A stretch of 8,294 bases of DNA, taken from NCBI GenBank assembly GCA_020629895.1, contig JAHDCM010000147.1, positions 1 through 8,294 of the forward strand, read 5' to 3'. Source of the DNA: Bacteroidota bacterium (GTDB lineage Bacteria > Bacteroidota > Bacteroidia > Chitinophagales > UBA2359). A program made the translations under genes and the position numbers. A model generated the notes under the pieces. The model searched no databases and was not told the origin of the DNA. It saw only the letters and a program-made list of their open reading frames with translations. Positions 1-7,559 of this stretch are shown piece after piece (the first letter of the stretch is position 1; each line of letters opens with the position of its first letter).

Positions 1-170
1 GAAAGGTAGTGCGGCTTTTGCTGGCAGGGCTGACGAAGGAAGACACTGCCAGCAATATAGGCGCACCCCTTTTCTACAAGCCAACTACAAACGGATAGCC
101 CGACCCCACTTCCCGCCTGTGGTTCGTGCGATGACGCACGAATGGGCGGGAAGTGGGGACACGCCCAAAG
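1..170 (+). repeat. Structured GC-rich repeat element, left copy (cut by window start)
   Basis: This is a non-coding element also present, inverted, at the right end of the window. Reading left to right it contains a 10-bp stem (18-27 with 46-55) closed by an 18-nt loop, a mostly unpaired linker with CAACTACAA (82-90), GGATAGC (93-99) and CGACCC (101-106), then a long hairpin (104-158) and an end block GGGGACACGCCCAAA (155-169). Positions 24-49 match the right copy perfectly over 26 nt in inverted orientation. The element is clearly richer in G+C than the DNA that follows. It looks like a dispersed family, possibly a structured RNA or a non-autonomous mobile repeat. The family is not identified. 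The left boundary lies outside the window, because AAGGTAG at 4-10 also has a counterpart in the other copy. Confidence 0.8.
104..158 (+). repeat. Long imperfect hairpin ending the left repeat element
   Basis: Arms 104-117 and 145-158 are perfectly complementary over 14 bp. Above them is an asymmetric internal loop (118-122 opposite 143-144), then a second perfect 8-bp stem (123-130 with 135-142) closed by ATGA. No T-tract follows on either strand, so this is not an intrinsic terminator. The corresponding hairpin of the right copy has a different stem sequence but the same architecture, including the 8-bp apical stem. Confidence 0.85.
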
Positions 171-281
171 TATGATGATTAGAAATAGCTTACCTGGATA
201 CATGAATTGGGTTTGGATAATTGCTGTGTTTTTGTTTTATTGTGAAGTTATTGTTTGGCTAACCTAAACTTATTATTAAAT

Positions 282-1460
282 ATGGCTTCTGTAACTTTAA
301 ATCAAATATATTGTCATCAGGTGGAGGATTATGATGGGGCGGATGAGCTGAAATTGGAGGTGTATATAGATGGTATATTAAAGGAAGTATTTCGACATAG
401 TATGTTGCCGCGACGTAGTTGGCAGTTGGATCGAAATTATGCATTTGAGGAGATATTGATATTTCGTATCTGGGAGGAAGATGGACAGGATAAGCAATTA
501 TTGGCGGAGCAGTCGATTAAGATACAAGCGAAAAAGGGGCGTAGAGAAAAGAAGTATAAGAATGCCCATGCGGTGTATTGGTTGCAATATACAGTGGAAA
601 ATACGCCTGCTTTTGTGAAAAAAACACGTACTAAATTGGAGACGCTTAGTAAGGGGGGAAAAGTGCGGGCAGGAAAAGTAAAATCGGGTAAACCGGTGCC
701 TAAACGCAAAAAGCCTTCGCGAGCGAGTGGTGGAGGGATTGAGGTAAAGCGAGATGAGCAGTTGCCCGACTTCAAAACCATTGATAGTGCTATTGTTACT
801 TTTGAGGAGTTTATGCCGAGTTTACATGGACTACCTTTTAAGAATAAGTTTAAATTTAAGCTTAATTTTCCGCTTCCATTTATTCCTAAAATTGCGTCTA
901 CTTATGGGCTTTGTGGTGGGATGTCGAGTTTAGCGGCTGATTGTTTTAAAACACAAAAGACAATTCCAGGGACTCATGCTGTGCCTAAAATTGGTTCGGG
1001 CTTATATGTTGATTTGATGGATCGGCAACTGAAATCGTTTGGAAAGAATTTCATGTATATTTTGAAGTTTTTTCAGTGGTGGCGGATGTTGAGTACCTTT
1101 CAAACACAGCAAAAATCATTGGAGGAGTGGCAAGAGTTGAAGCAATCACTTGATGCGGGTCAACCTTGCCAATTGGGTTTGATGTATGTAGATGAGCATT
1201 CGGGTAGTTTATGGGATAATCATCAGGTGTTGGCTTATGGTTATGAACAGCCTAATGATAAACTGATTTATTTGCGTATTTATGATCCTAATTATCCGAA
1301 AAGAGATGATGTGTTTGTGAAATGTACCTTAGATAACTCTTCTAATGGTAAGACAAATGTAACTCGAATGGTATGTGAACAGCATGTGCCTAATAGGGGT
1401 TCGCGGAAAGTAAGGGGTTTCTTTTGTTTGCCGATGAAACATATAAAACCTGCTTATTGA
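282..1460 (+). CDS. C2-like domain / papain-like cysteine peptidase-fold protein
   Basis: Unnamed protein of 392 residues from the chosen ATG. Residues 2-104 look like a C2-type beta-sandwich (alternating strands, DELKLEVYIDG at 21-31, FRIWEEDG at 61-68). A basic, low-complexity linker rich in Lys, Arg and Gly spans about 110-155. The C-terminal half has the layout of a papain-like cysteine peptidase fold: GLCGGM with the candidate nucleophile Cys211, DNHQVLAYGY with His314, and IYDPNYP with Asp335. It has no signal peptide or membrane segment, so it is probably cytoplasmic or exported by a route that needs no Sec signal. A TTG start at 255 would add nine residues. ATG 282 is preferred because it follows an A/T-rich tract typical of Bacteroidota starts and the extra residues add no domain. 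Peptidase, transglutaminase-like or inactive roles are all possible; substrate unknown. It converges on the permease gene and ends inside a 24-bp tandem repeat. Confidence 0.85.
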   Translation: MASVTLNQIYCHQVEDYDGADELKLEVYIDGILKEVFRHSMLPRRSWQLDRNYAFEEILIFRIWEEDGQDKQLLAEQSIKIQAKKGRREKKYKNAHAVYWLQYTVENTPAFVKKTRTKLETLSKGGKVRAGKVKSGKPVPKRKKPSRASGGGIEVKRDEQLPDFKTIDSAIVTFEEFMPSLHGLPFKNKFKFKLNFPLPFIPKIASTYGLCGGMSSLAADCFKTQKTIPGTHAVPKIGSGLYVDLMDRQLKSFGKNFMYILKFFQWWRMLSTFQTQQKSLEEWQELKQSLDAGQPCQLGLMYVDEHSGSLWDNHQVLAYGYEQPNDKLIYLRIYDPNYPKRDDVFVKCTLDNSSNGKTNVTRMVCEQHVPNRGSRKVRGFFCLPMKHIKPAY

Positions 1461-1504
1461 GGGAGAGAGGGGTTGAAGGATTGAGGGAGAGAGGGGTTGA
1501 AGGA
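1457..1504 (+). repeat. 24-bp perfect tandem duplication across the stop codon
   Basis: Two identical, adjacent 24-nt units (1457-1480 and 1481-1504) are purine-rich on the plus strand. A degenerate partial third copy follows to about 1519. The first unit includes the TGA stop of the peptidase-like gene, and because the unit length is a multiple of three, the second unit repeats an in-frame TGA at 1482-1484. This is probably a slippage duplication in the 3' untranslated region. Confidence 0.9.
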
Positions 1505-1541
1505 GAGCGGGGGAGGATTATCCCTAATATACAAAACTGAG

Positions 1542-1576
1542 AACGGGCAGTGAAAATATTTTCACTGCCCGTTTTT
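1542..1576 (+). terminator. Rho-independent terminator between convergent genes
   Basis: The arms 1542-1556 and 1559-1573 are perfectly complementary, and the two central bases also pair in a duplex, giving a near-loopless inverted repeat with a GGGCAGTG core. It is followed by TTTTT (1572-1576) on the plus strand. It lies 81 bases after the plus-strand peptidase-like gene and 34 bases after the end of the minus-strand permease gene. On the minus strand the following TCAGTTTTG is a weaker T-run, so termination in that direction is likely but less certain. Confidence 0.85.
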
Positions 1577-1609
1577 GATGTTTGAATACTGTTTTTTTAA
1601 TTTGCCTTA

Positions 1610-2803
1610 TTATCCAATACCTGCTGCTACTTGCATTAATTTTACTAATGCCACACTTACACCTAGTCCAAGCATTACCTTTCCGAAGTCAAGAGCGATA
1701 TTTTTAAATACGGGATTTCCTTCATTGCTTTGTAAGCGGAAGCGAATAGCGATTTCACGACCAGCCAGTAAGCCAATAAATACCCAAGTAGTACTCATAG
1801 GTAGTTTGGCTTCCCAAAGCCCTAGTGCGTTGTATTTGAAGAGATATAGCACCACTCCATACATAAGGTCTACAAAGGTAGCAGAACGAATATCAGCCGT
1901 ATTGGTTTTGCTTTTTACAATTTCTTGAATAGCTCCCCCTTTTTGGTAGAAGATAAAACCGAGTAGTCCTAATAATACGACCAATGAAAAGATGAATGGG
2001 CCGGCTCCAAGATTGCTTAGTCCTCCTCCTGGCTCTTTTTGTAAGAGATAGATGTAGATATTGGCGAGGTCTTGTGTTAACCACTGTGACCATAAGAAGG
2101 CCGTAGCACTCCACTGAGCAACTGTCCAGAAAGTACGGTTTGTCCAGAGTGAGTTATCACCTGGTTTATCAATGGGTAGTTCTATAAATTTCTTTTCGGT
2201 AAGTTTAGTAATAGCGAGGTATATAGCTCCTGCTGCAATAAAGGCAATGACATATCCCATTCCCGATTTTTGCACCATTCCCATTAGGTCTTTGGAGGAG
2301 AAAAAGGTGATAATGAGGAAGGTAGTACTAACAGGAATACCAAAGCGGGTGAGAAACATGAGAATTAGGGGCGGTAGTACAAACCACCAGCTTAATTGAG
2401 TAGGAATCGTCACTTTGTCGAGACGGTCGTAGGCGATGTCTCCTTGCATCCACCCATAAACGAGTACAGCAGTAAGGATACTGCCTGCAAAGGCCCAAAG
2501 GATGTACCAGGGTTGTTTCTCGTTGGAGGTAAGAAAGGTACCAAGTGTTTGAATCACATCATTTCCTACTACTGAATAGGCAGCTAATACGAACCCTATT
2601 GCCATTATCATCTGCGAAGAACCCATTCCTGCTAAAGCCATAACGATTAGCAAAATTATTGCTAGTCCTCCCATGATTCCATAAGAACGCAGCTTATCTT
2701 TATCTCCAAATAACTCTCCCAAAAAGGCTCCTGAATTTTTATTGGTTGCTGTATAAGTAGCGACTAATATTCCTAAAATAACAATAATTAGCGATGCTTC
2801 CAT
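1610..2803 (-). CDS. Divergent PiT/SLC20-type permease (inorganic phosphate transporter-like)
   Basis: Hydrophobic protein of 397 residues with roughly 10-12 membrane segments, placed in the inner membrane. It shows the internal two-fold repeat expected of the PiT family (Na+- or H+-coupled phosphate uptake). The first half has VVGNDVIQTLGTF at 78-90 and FGIPVSTTF at 154-162. The second half has WLTQDLANIYIYL at 241-253 and LPMSTTW at 334-340. These resemble the GANDVANA-like and P-x-STT signatures of PiT proteins. The first repeat keeps Asn-Asp (81-82), but the second has Gln-Asp (244-245) and neither keeps the full canonical motif, so the substrate may not be phosphate. A cytoplasmic stretch around 285-305 separates the halves. 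No PhoU-like or other phosphate gene is adjacent. ATG at 2803 is the natural start, opening straight into a hydrophobic segment; no Shine-Dalgarno sequence is visible. Length is within the usual range for short bacterial PiT proteins. Confidence 0.75.
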   Translation of the reverse strand: MEASLIIVILGILVATYTATNKNSGAFLGELFGDKDKLRSYGIMGGLAIILLIVMALAGMGSSQMIMAIGFVLAAYSVVGNDVIQTLGTFLTSNEKQPWYILWAFAGSILTAVLVYGWMQGDIAYDRLDKVTIPTQLSWWFVLPPLILMFLTRFGIPVSTTFLIITFFSSKDLMGMVQKSGMGYVIAFIAAGAIYLAITKLTEKKFIELPIDKPGDNSLWTNRTFWTVAQWSATAFLWSQWLTQDLANIYIYLLQKEPGGGLSNLGAGPFIFSLVVLLGLLGFIFYQKGGAIQEIVKSKTNTADIRSATFVDLMYGVVLYLFKYNALGLWEAKLPMSTTWVFIGLLAGREIAIRFRLQSNEGNPVFKNIALDFGKVMLGLGVSVALVKLMQVAAGIG

Positions 2804-2844
2804 GCACTTGTTTTTTCTAATTTTTTAGATTGACTTTTCAAGCG

Positions 2845-2852
2845 CAAAGTAA
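2845..2852 (-). promoter_or_regulatory. Possible -7 box upstream of the permease gene
   Basis: On the minus strand this reads TTACTTTG, seven of eight matches to the Bacteroidota -7 consensus TAnnTTTG. It lies about 41 bases before the permease start codon. No clear TTTG -33 box is visible at the expected spacing, so this is tentative. It would make the permease independent of the large gene upstream, in line with the terminator between them. Confidence 0.3.
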
Positions 2853-2921
2853 CACATTCCTATCTATTATGAGGGAGTAAATCATTATTTCTATGTTAAG
2901 GAATAGTGAATTTAATTACTC

Positions 2922-2963
2922 AAAAATGACCATTTGTGATAAAATCACAAATGGTCATTTTTT
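2922..2963 (-). terminator. Rho-independent terminator of the large T9SS gene
   Basis: A perfect 19-bp stem (2922-2940 with 2944-2962) with a 3-nt loop lies just after the stop codon of the 1486-residue gene. Read on the minus strand it ends in a run of T, as expected for an intrinsic terminator. The plus strand also has a T-run (2958-2963), so the structure is symmetric. It separates the large gene from the permease gene, 118 bases further along the minus strand. Confidence 0.9.
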
Positions 2964-2973
2964 GGTGTATTTT

Positions 2974-5900
2974 TTAGTCTTTCATCAACTTTGTTTGAAG
3001 CTGTTTTTGTCCATTTGTTAGGCTTACAAAATAAGTACCTGTTGGCCATTCGCTTACTGAAAACTGGTGTTGGAATAAGCATTCATTAGACACTAATTGT
3101 TTTTGGTGAACGATTCGTCCAGCGATGTCAAATACCTTTATTTGGACGGGTTGCCCCGCATCCATTTGAAAACGTAATTGCACCATGTCACTAGCAAGTG
3201 AAGGAACAAGTTCTATTAGTTGTGCCATTGCCTCTCCTCGATTTGCGACCAACGTATTCGGTGCATATAATACCTGTCCATTATAATCTGTCCAGCTAAG
3301 ACGATAGTAGTACTGCCCACATTGCACCTCATCGGTAAATATATAGTTGAGATATTCGGTGCTAGTCCCTGCTCCTTTGATGGTCGTAATTGGATAAAAA
3401 TTAAGTCCATCACTAGATCGTTCAATAGTATAAAAGTCGTTATTGGTTTCACTGACTACTTCCCAAGCGATTGTATTGCCACCCTCATTTATTTTGATAG
3501 ATAAATCAAGCAGTCCGATGGGGGCAGGGATTTGGCGACAATCAATGGGCGAATCCTCCATAATATTAATAACCTGGCAATTAGGTCCACCAGATAATTG
3601 GAGTTCATAAGAAAATGTAGTCTCTGGGTTAAAATATAAGGTAATGGCTCCACCAAAGGAGACAAAATCATCTCTATCTCCTCCAATAATATACTCATAA
3701 AGTTGATCAAACTCTGGTAGCCCTCCAGATGGGCGAATGGTCACTCTTAGTAGATCTCCTCCTTCAGTATCCCCATATTCTGGGCCACATGATTCGTCGA
3801 TTGTATAAGTAATTGGTTTTAGAAAAACATAACTTCGTCCTAAACTAAAGGCAGTACAATCATTAAAGATCGGCTGTCCAGTGTCGGCATCGACTTCTGC
3901 CACGATGGGCGAAATATAAAACATTTGATTGACTAAAATTCCTGAACCTTCTAGTTCGGCTAATGTTTTTTGGTCGGAATCGCTAATGAGATAAACTTGA
4001 TCAATGGTGTCATTTTCCACACTGTGAAATACATAAAACAATGCTTGTCCCTCTTCTATTACCGCATCAGTCTCTCCTACGCTACCCGTCATTCCGCCTG
4101 TACAAATCCACTCTATTGGGGCAATTTCGACTATCCCTGCTGATGGTTCACAAGGTGGTTCTTCTTTTACACAAGCGGGTTCTATAAATTCTATTTGTGC
4201 GCTACAACCCGATGCTAGTCCTTCTACCATTACGACTCTAGGAGTAATAGTATCACCTGTAATTGGAAAAGAGAGGGTGACAACCTCATTAACTGTTACT
4301 GTTTGTGCAGCATCAATTACATAGTCAATTTCGGTACCTTCTATTAAGAAATCTACTGCCCAAAGACTGTCTACTTCTGTACAATATGGCAAAGACATCG
4401 GAATAATAGCGGGTTGTGCATAAACGTTAAAGTTGACCTCTGCCACTGCATCACATAAATCAAGCGGAATCGTATAAGTAACCGTATAATTACCAGGCCC
4501 TAAAGTCGGAAAAAACTGCCCTGCCGTAGGGAATAAAATTCCATTTCCCGACCAACGTCCTCCAGGCTCAGTAGCTTCAAAGAGTTGAATATCTTCATTG
4601 TAACAATAATCTTGTACTCCTAAAATTTCTACATCAATATTCGGAGATTGAATCACAACTGTTTTGGTAATCTCATCCTCTTTATTACAGGTTTCATCGC
4701 CAAATACGCGTAAGGTTACTTCATATTCGCCTGGCTCTTCATAAGTAAAAGAAGGTTCTTCTAAGGTAGAGGTAGCTGGGTTATTAGGATCACCAAAATC
4801 CCATTCAAACGAATCGGCCTTGATACTTTTATTTAAAAAGTCAATCGTATAAGGAGCGCATCCATCAATGGGAGCTTCGAAAGCGGCTTGTGTTGGTACT
4901 TCGTCAAACTCGATTACCTCAATTGTTTTCGTAATTACATCAATATTATTACAGGTATTTTCGGAAGTAGCAATAAGCGAGACCTCATACATTCCTGGCT
5001 CGTTAAAGGTATGCGTCAGATTTAGTTCATTAGAAGTAACTGGATTATTAGGGTCTTTTACTTCCCATTCATACTCTTCTCCTTGAAAGGTAGTATTTTG
5101 AAATTCGACGGTTAAAGGGACACAACCTTGAGCGGGTGCTTCGAAATCAGCAATCACCGAACTTGCCTCAAAGGCAAATTTAATGACCCCTAAGTTACAA
5201 TTAGTAGAGTTGTTTGTTTCGGAGTAAGCTCCATCTGTTGTAGGAAAGCTATCACTTCCTCCACAGCCTGCACATACGGCTTGATAAATCAATCCTTCTT
5301 TGTCAAATCGGCTGGTACCTCCATCCACATGTTCATCAGAATAGCCTCCAAAATAGGTGGCATAGAGTAAAGCTTTGGCATCTTCATCCAATACAATAAA
5401 ATAGAAGTCAGATCCATCTGTTGTTGATTGGAAAGCATCATCAGTAACGGGAAGACCAAATGTAACCAAGCCACTACCTGAAAAGCTGGCTCCCCAACCA
5501 GATACATAAATTTTATTACACTTATCTACTAGAAAAGCCGAAGGAGAAATATCAGGATCTCCATCTCCACGTCCGAAGATGGTAGATACGATGGTTTCGG
5601 AAAGATCATTATTGAGTTTATGGATAAACTGTCCACTACTATCATTGCTATAAACATCACCAATGACAGGATAATCACCTTCTGTTTGTCCTACTGTATA
5701 GACATTCCCTTCAGCATCAATATCGACGAAATAAGTTTGGTCATAGTCGCTCGTTCCCAAGAATGTTGCTGCTTCGATTGTTGTCCCGTCATTCGATATT
5801 TTAGCAATGTATCCATCCGCATCTCCCCCTTGATAATCTTCGAGGTAAGCTCCTGTTGTGGTCGGAAAGTCGGGACTATCGGTACCTCCACTCACAAAAA

Positions 5901-7434
5901 GGCTACCATCAGCTGCCACCTTCATCGAATAGGCCGCATCCCGCGCGCTTCCTCCTAAGTAGGAAGCCCATTCGAGTTCGCTAAGGTCTTGATTGAGCTT
6001 AAAGACACAACCATCTTGTGAGCCAGCAATATCAGGTTGAAAGCTATTGCTTGTTTTCGGTAAATCTCTCGAAAAAGTGGCAGAAGAAACATAGATATTA
6101 TCTGCTCCGTCTAAAAAGACTTCTCCACGTAAATCATCGGCATAATTGTAGGCCAGATTAGCGGCCGTACTTAATCCATCAATTGAAGAGCCTCCTAGAT
6201 AGGTAGAACCTTTGAGACGTGTACCTTCATTATTGAGTTTAGTAACAACAATATCTGAGCCTGTACTATTGAATAAAAAAGATAAGCTACCCTCAGCCCC
6301 CACATTGCCTCCTGCATACGATTTATCAAAGGCATCACTTGTAACAGGGTAATCATCTGAACCGCTGACACCTAGTATAACTAGTTCATTTTGGCTATTG
6401 ACAATCATACTATGAGGTGTTTCATTACCCGTAGAACCTCCAATATATGTAGAGTACAACAGATTTCTTCCTTGTGAGCTAAATTTAGAAATTCCCATAT
6501 CAGTACGTATTCCATTGAAGTTGATTTGAAAAGCTCCATCAGTAACAGGGTAATTAAATCCAAACACAACTCCTCCTCCATATAATTGGGCATATTGGTC
6601 GTAGGTCGCAGTAAAACCAAAGTTATCAGCATAAGAACCTGAGTAGGATGCAAATACTAGCCGTGGATCAATTATGAGTTCAGTAGTCGTATCGTATCCT
6701 TTGGGAAAATGAAAACGAACAGTGTTACCAATCACTTTAAATTCACAAGGTACTTGCACCATTTTTTTATCAATATACTGATAAGCAAAAGGAGCTTCTT
6801 CAATCATGGTATTAACAGAGGTACGAATATGCAATTGCCCTTTTTTTACAAAAACCTCATCTGCATGTTCATAACGCAAGCCAATTTGCTTGGCATCGGC
6901 ACCCGAAGCGACAATAAAATCATATTTTAAGCCTCCGTCATCATTATATAATTGAAGGTCTATTCCTGTGTACAGGCTTTCGTAGCGCACTTCGTGGTAA
7001 TTATTAACATCTGATGCCCATTTACTAGGGTCTTTACCCAAATAATAATTGTGGTAAAAGCCTGCATCACAAGAGGAACGAATACGGGCTTGCGGTCTTG
7101 CCCCTTCAAAATGCACACTAAAGGCATGTAAATCTAGGGTTGGCACCTCGGTTGTTTTGTTGTTATTGGTGCGTTGGTGTAAGAAATAGTCGTGTAGTTG
7201 TGTTTGCGCATTCGGATCAATCAGTAGCCAAGTAAGACGATCTTGTTCTAAAAATAAACGAGCGTCATTAAAAATAGCTTGGTGTTTGACTTGTTGTGGC
7301 CATTGTCCTTTGTTTTCGGTAAAAAAGAGATGGCGTTGTTTGGTTGGCTGGTTACTTTCGCAGGCGAGTGTTGTGTTTAGGGCATAACATAGGATGATAG
7401 GAACGAGTAAAAATAATTGCTTTACTTGCTTCAT
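2974..7434 (-). CDS. Giant T9SS-exported protein with DUF7948-like, SBBP propeller, PKD and sorting domains
   Basis: Protein of 1486 residues. Residues 1-25 form a Sec signal peptide (basic start, hydrophobic core, probable cleavage near TLA). Residues 35-260 match the DUF7948-type head, starting at FFTENKGQWP (37-46). Residues about 260-755 are a chain of SBBP-type beta-propeller repeats with recurring YPVTDGAF, YPVTSDAF and FPTTTGAY blocks, and end in VCAGCGGSDSFPTTDGAY (720-737). Two PKD domains follow (about 760-842 and 848-930), each with a Cys pair and a shared DPNNPxTS block. An Ig-like segment spans about 935-1008. A Cys-containing region (1010-1305) is not recognised. An FN3-like segment (1305-1398) precedes the type A T9SS sorting domain (about 1405-1486: VKVFD/IAGR-type strand, WPTGTYFVSL, final KLMKD). 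Expected fate: Sec export, T9SS translocation, removal of the C-terminal domain and attachment or release outside the cell. The role is probably adhesive or structural. No catalytic motif is seen. Confidence 0.93.
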   Translation of the reverse strand: MKQVKQLFLLVPIILCYALNTTLACESNQPTKQRHLFFTENKGQWPQQVKHQAIFNDARLFLEQDRLTWLLIDPNAQTQLHDYFLHQRTNNNKTTEVPTLDLHAFSVHFEGARPQARIRSSCDAGFYHNYYLGKDPSKWASDVNNYHEVRYESLYTGIDLQLYNDDGGLKYDFIVASGADAKQIGLRYEHADEVFVKKGQLHIRTSVNTMIEEAPFAYQYIDKKMVQVPCEFKVIGNTVRFHFPKGYDTTTELIIDPRLVFASYSGSYADNFGFTATYDQYAQLYGGGVVFGFNYPVTDGAFQINFNGIRTDMGISKFSSQGRNLLYSTYIGGSTGNETPHSMIVNSQNELVILGVSGSDDYPVTSDAFDKSYAGGNVGAEGSLSFLFNSTGSDIVVTKLNNEGTRLKGSTYLGGSSIDGLSTAANLAYNYADDLRGEVFLDGADNIYVSSATFSRDLPKTSNSFQPDIAGSQDGCVFKLNQDLSELEWASYLGGSARDAAYSMKVAADGSLFVSGGTDSPDFPTTTGAYLEDYQGGDADGYIAKISNDGTTIEAATFLGTSDYDQTYFVDIDAEGNVYTVGQTEGDYPVIGDVYSNDSSGQFIHKLNNDLSETIVSTIFGRGDGDPDISPSAFLVDKCNKIYVSGWGASFSGSGLVTFGLPVTDDAFQSTTDGSDFYFIVLDEDAKALLYATYFGGYSDEHVDGGTSRFDKEGLIYQAVCAGCGGSDSFPTTDGAYSETNNSTNCNLGVIKFAFEASSVIADFEAPAQGCVPLTVEFQNTTFQGEEYEWEVKDPNNPVTSNELNLTHTFNEPGMYEVSLIATSENTCNNIDVITKTIEVIEFDEVPTQAAFEAPIDGCAPYTIDFLNKSIKADSFEWDFGDPNNPATSTLEEPSFTYEEPGEYEVTLRVFGDETCNKEDEITKTVVIQSPNIDVEILGVQDYCYNEDIQLFEATEPGGRWSGNGILFPTAGQFFPTLGPGNYTVTYTIPLDLCDAVAEVNFNVYAQPAIIPMSLPYCTEVDSLWAVDFLIEGTEIDYVIDAAQTVTVNEVVTLSFPITGDTITPRVVMVEGLASGCSAQIEFIEPACVKEEPPCEPSAGIVEIAPIEWICTGGMTGSVGETDAVIEEGQALFYVFHSVENDTIDQVYLISDSDQKTLAELEGSGILVNQMFYISPIVAEVDADTGQPIFNDCTAFSLGRSYVFLKPITYTIDESCGPEYGDTEGGDLLRVTIRPSGGLPEFDQLYEYIIGGDRDDFVSFGGAITLYFNPETTFSYELQLSGGPNCQVINIMEDSPIDCRQIPAPIGLLDLSIKINEGGNTIAWEVVSETNNDFYTIERSSDGLNFYPITTIKGAGTSTEYLNYIFTDEVQCGQYYYRLSWTDYNGQVLYAPNTLVANRGEAMAQLIELVPSLASDMVQLRFQMDAGQPVQIKVFDIAGRIVHQKQLVSNECLFQHQFSVSEWPTGTYFVSLTNGQKQLQTKLMKD

Positions 7435-7475
7435 TTGGAAGATTATTTAAATTGGGTACTAGGGTTGTGCGGTAG

Positions 7476-7497
7476 GTCTAATAGAGCTGAATTAGAC
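7476..7497 (-). other. Small inverted repeat in the leader of the large gene
   Basis: Arms GTCTAAT (7476-7482) and ATTAGAC (7491-7497) are perfectly complementary, with an 8-nt loop. It lies about 42 to 63 bases before the start codon, just downstream of the candidate promoter at 7502-7509, so it could sit at the very 5' end of the messenger. It could be an mRNA-stabilising stem or an operator; nothing in the sequence decides between them. Confidence 0.4.
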
Positions 7498-7501
7498 GAT
7501 T

Positions 7502-7509
7502 TAAATATA
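7502..7509 (-). promoter_or_regulatory. Possible -7 box for the large T9SS gene
   Basis: The minus strand reads TATATTTA, seven of eight matches to TAnnTTTG. A T-run lies upstream near 7521-7530 (TAATTTTTCA on the minus strand) in roughly the place of the -33 element, though the spacing is slightly short. It predicts a leader of about 60 bases that begins with the inverted repeat at 7476-7497. Confidence 0.35.
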
Positions 7510-7559
7510 CGTTTTTTCTCTGAAAAATTACAATCTGCAAAAGATCGTTGACAGAATTA

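Noticed and set aside
255..281. TTG start at 255 giving a nine-residue longer peptidase-like protein
   Set aside because: An ATG at 282 follows a typical A/T-rich initiation region, and the extra residues add no recognisable signal or domain.
437..781. Minus-strand reading frame of 114 codons
   Set aside because: It is the shadow of the C2-like domain and basic linker of the plus-strand gene, with no own promoter or domain.
1457..1519. CRISPR-like or VNTR array
   Set aside because: Only two perfect units and a degenerate part-copy are present, without spacers.
1575..1928. Plus-strand reading frame of 117 codons
   Set aside because: It starts in the terminator and is antisense to the 3' end of the permease gene, whose protein sequence is clearly the real one.
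5620..5958. Plus-strand reading frame of 112 codons inside the large gene
   Set aside because: It is antisense to well-formed SBBP repeats and has no protein-like motifs.
7360..7434. Lipoprotein signal on the large exported protein (Cys25)
   Set aside because: The residues before Cys25 read TLA, which does not fit the usual lipobox with Leu at -3; a normal signal-peptidase I site plus T9SS sorting explains the protein better.
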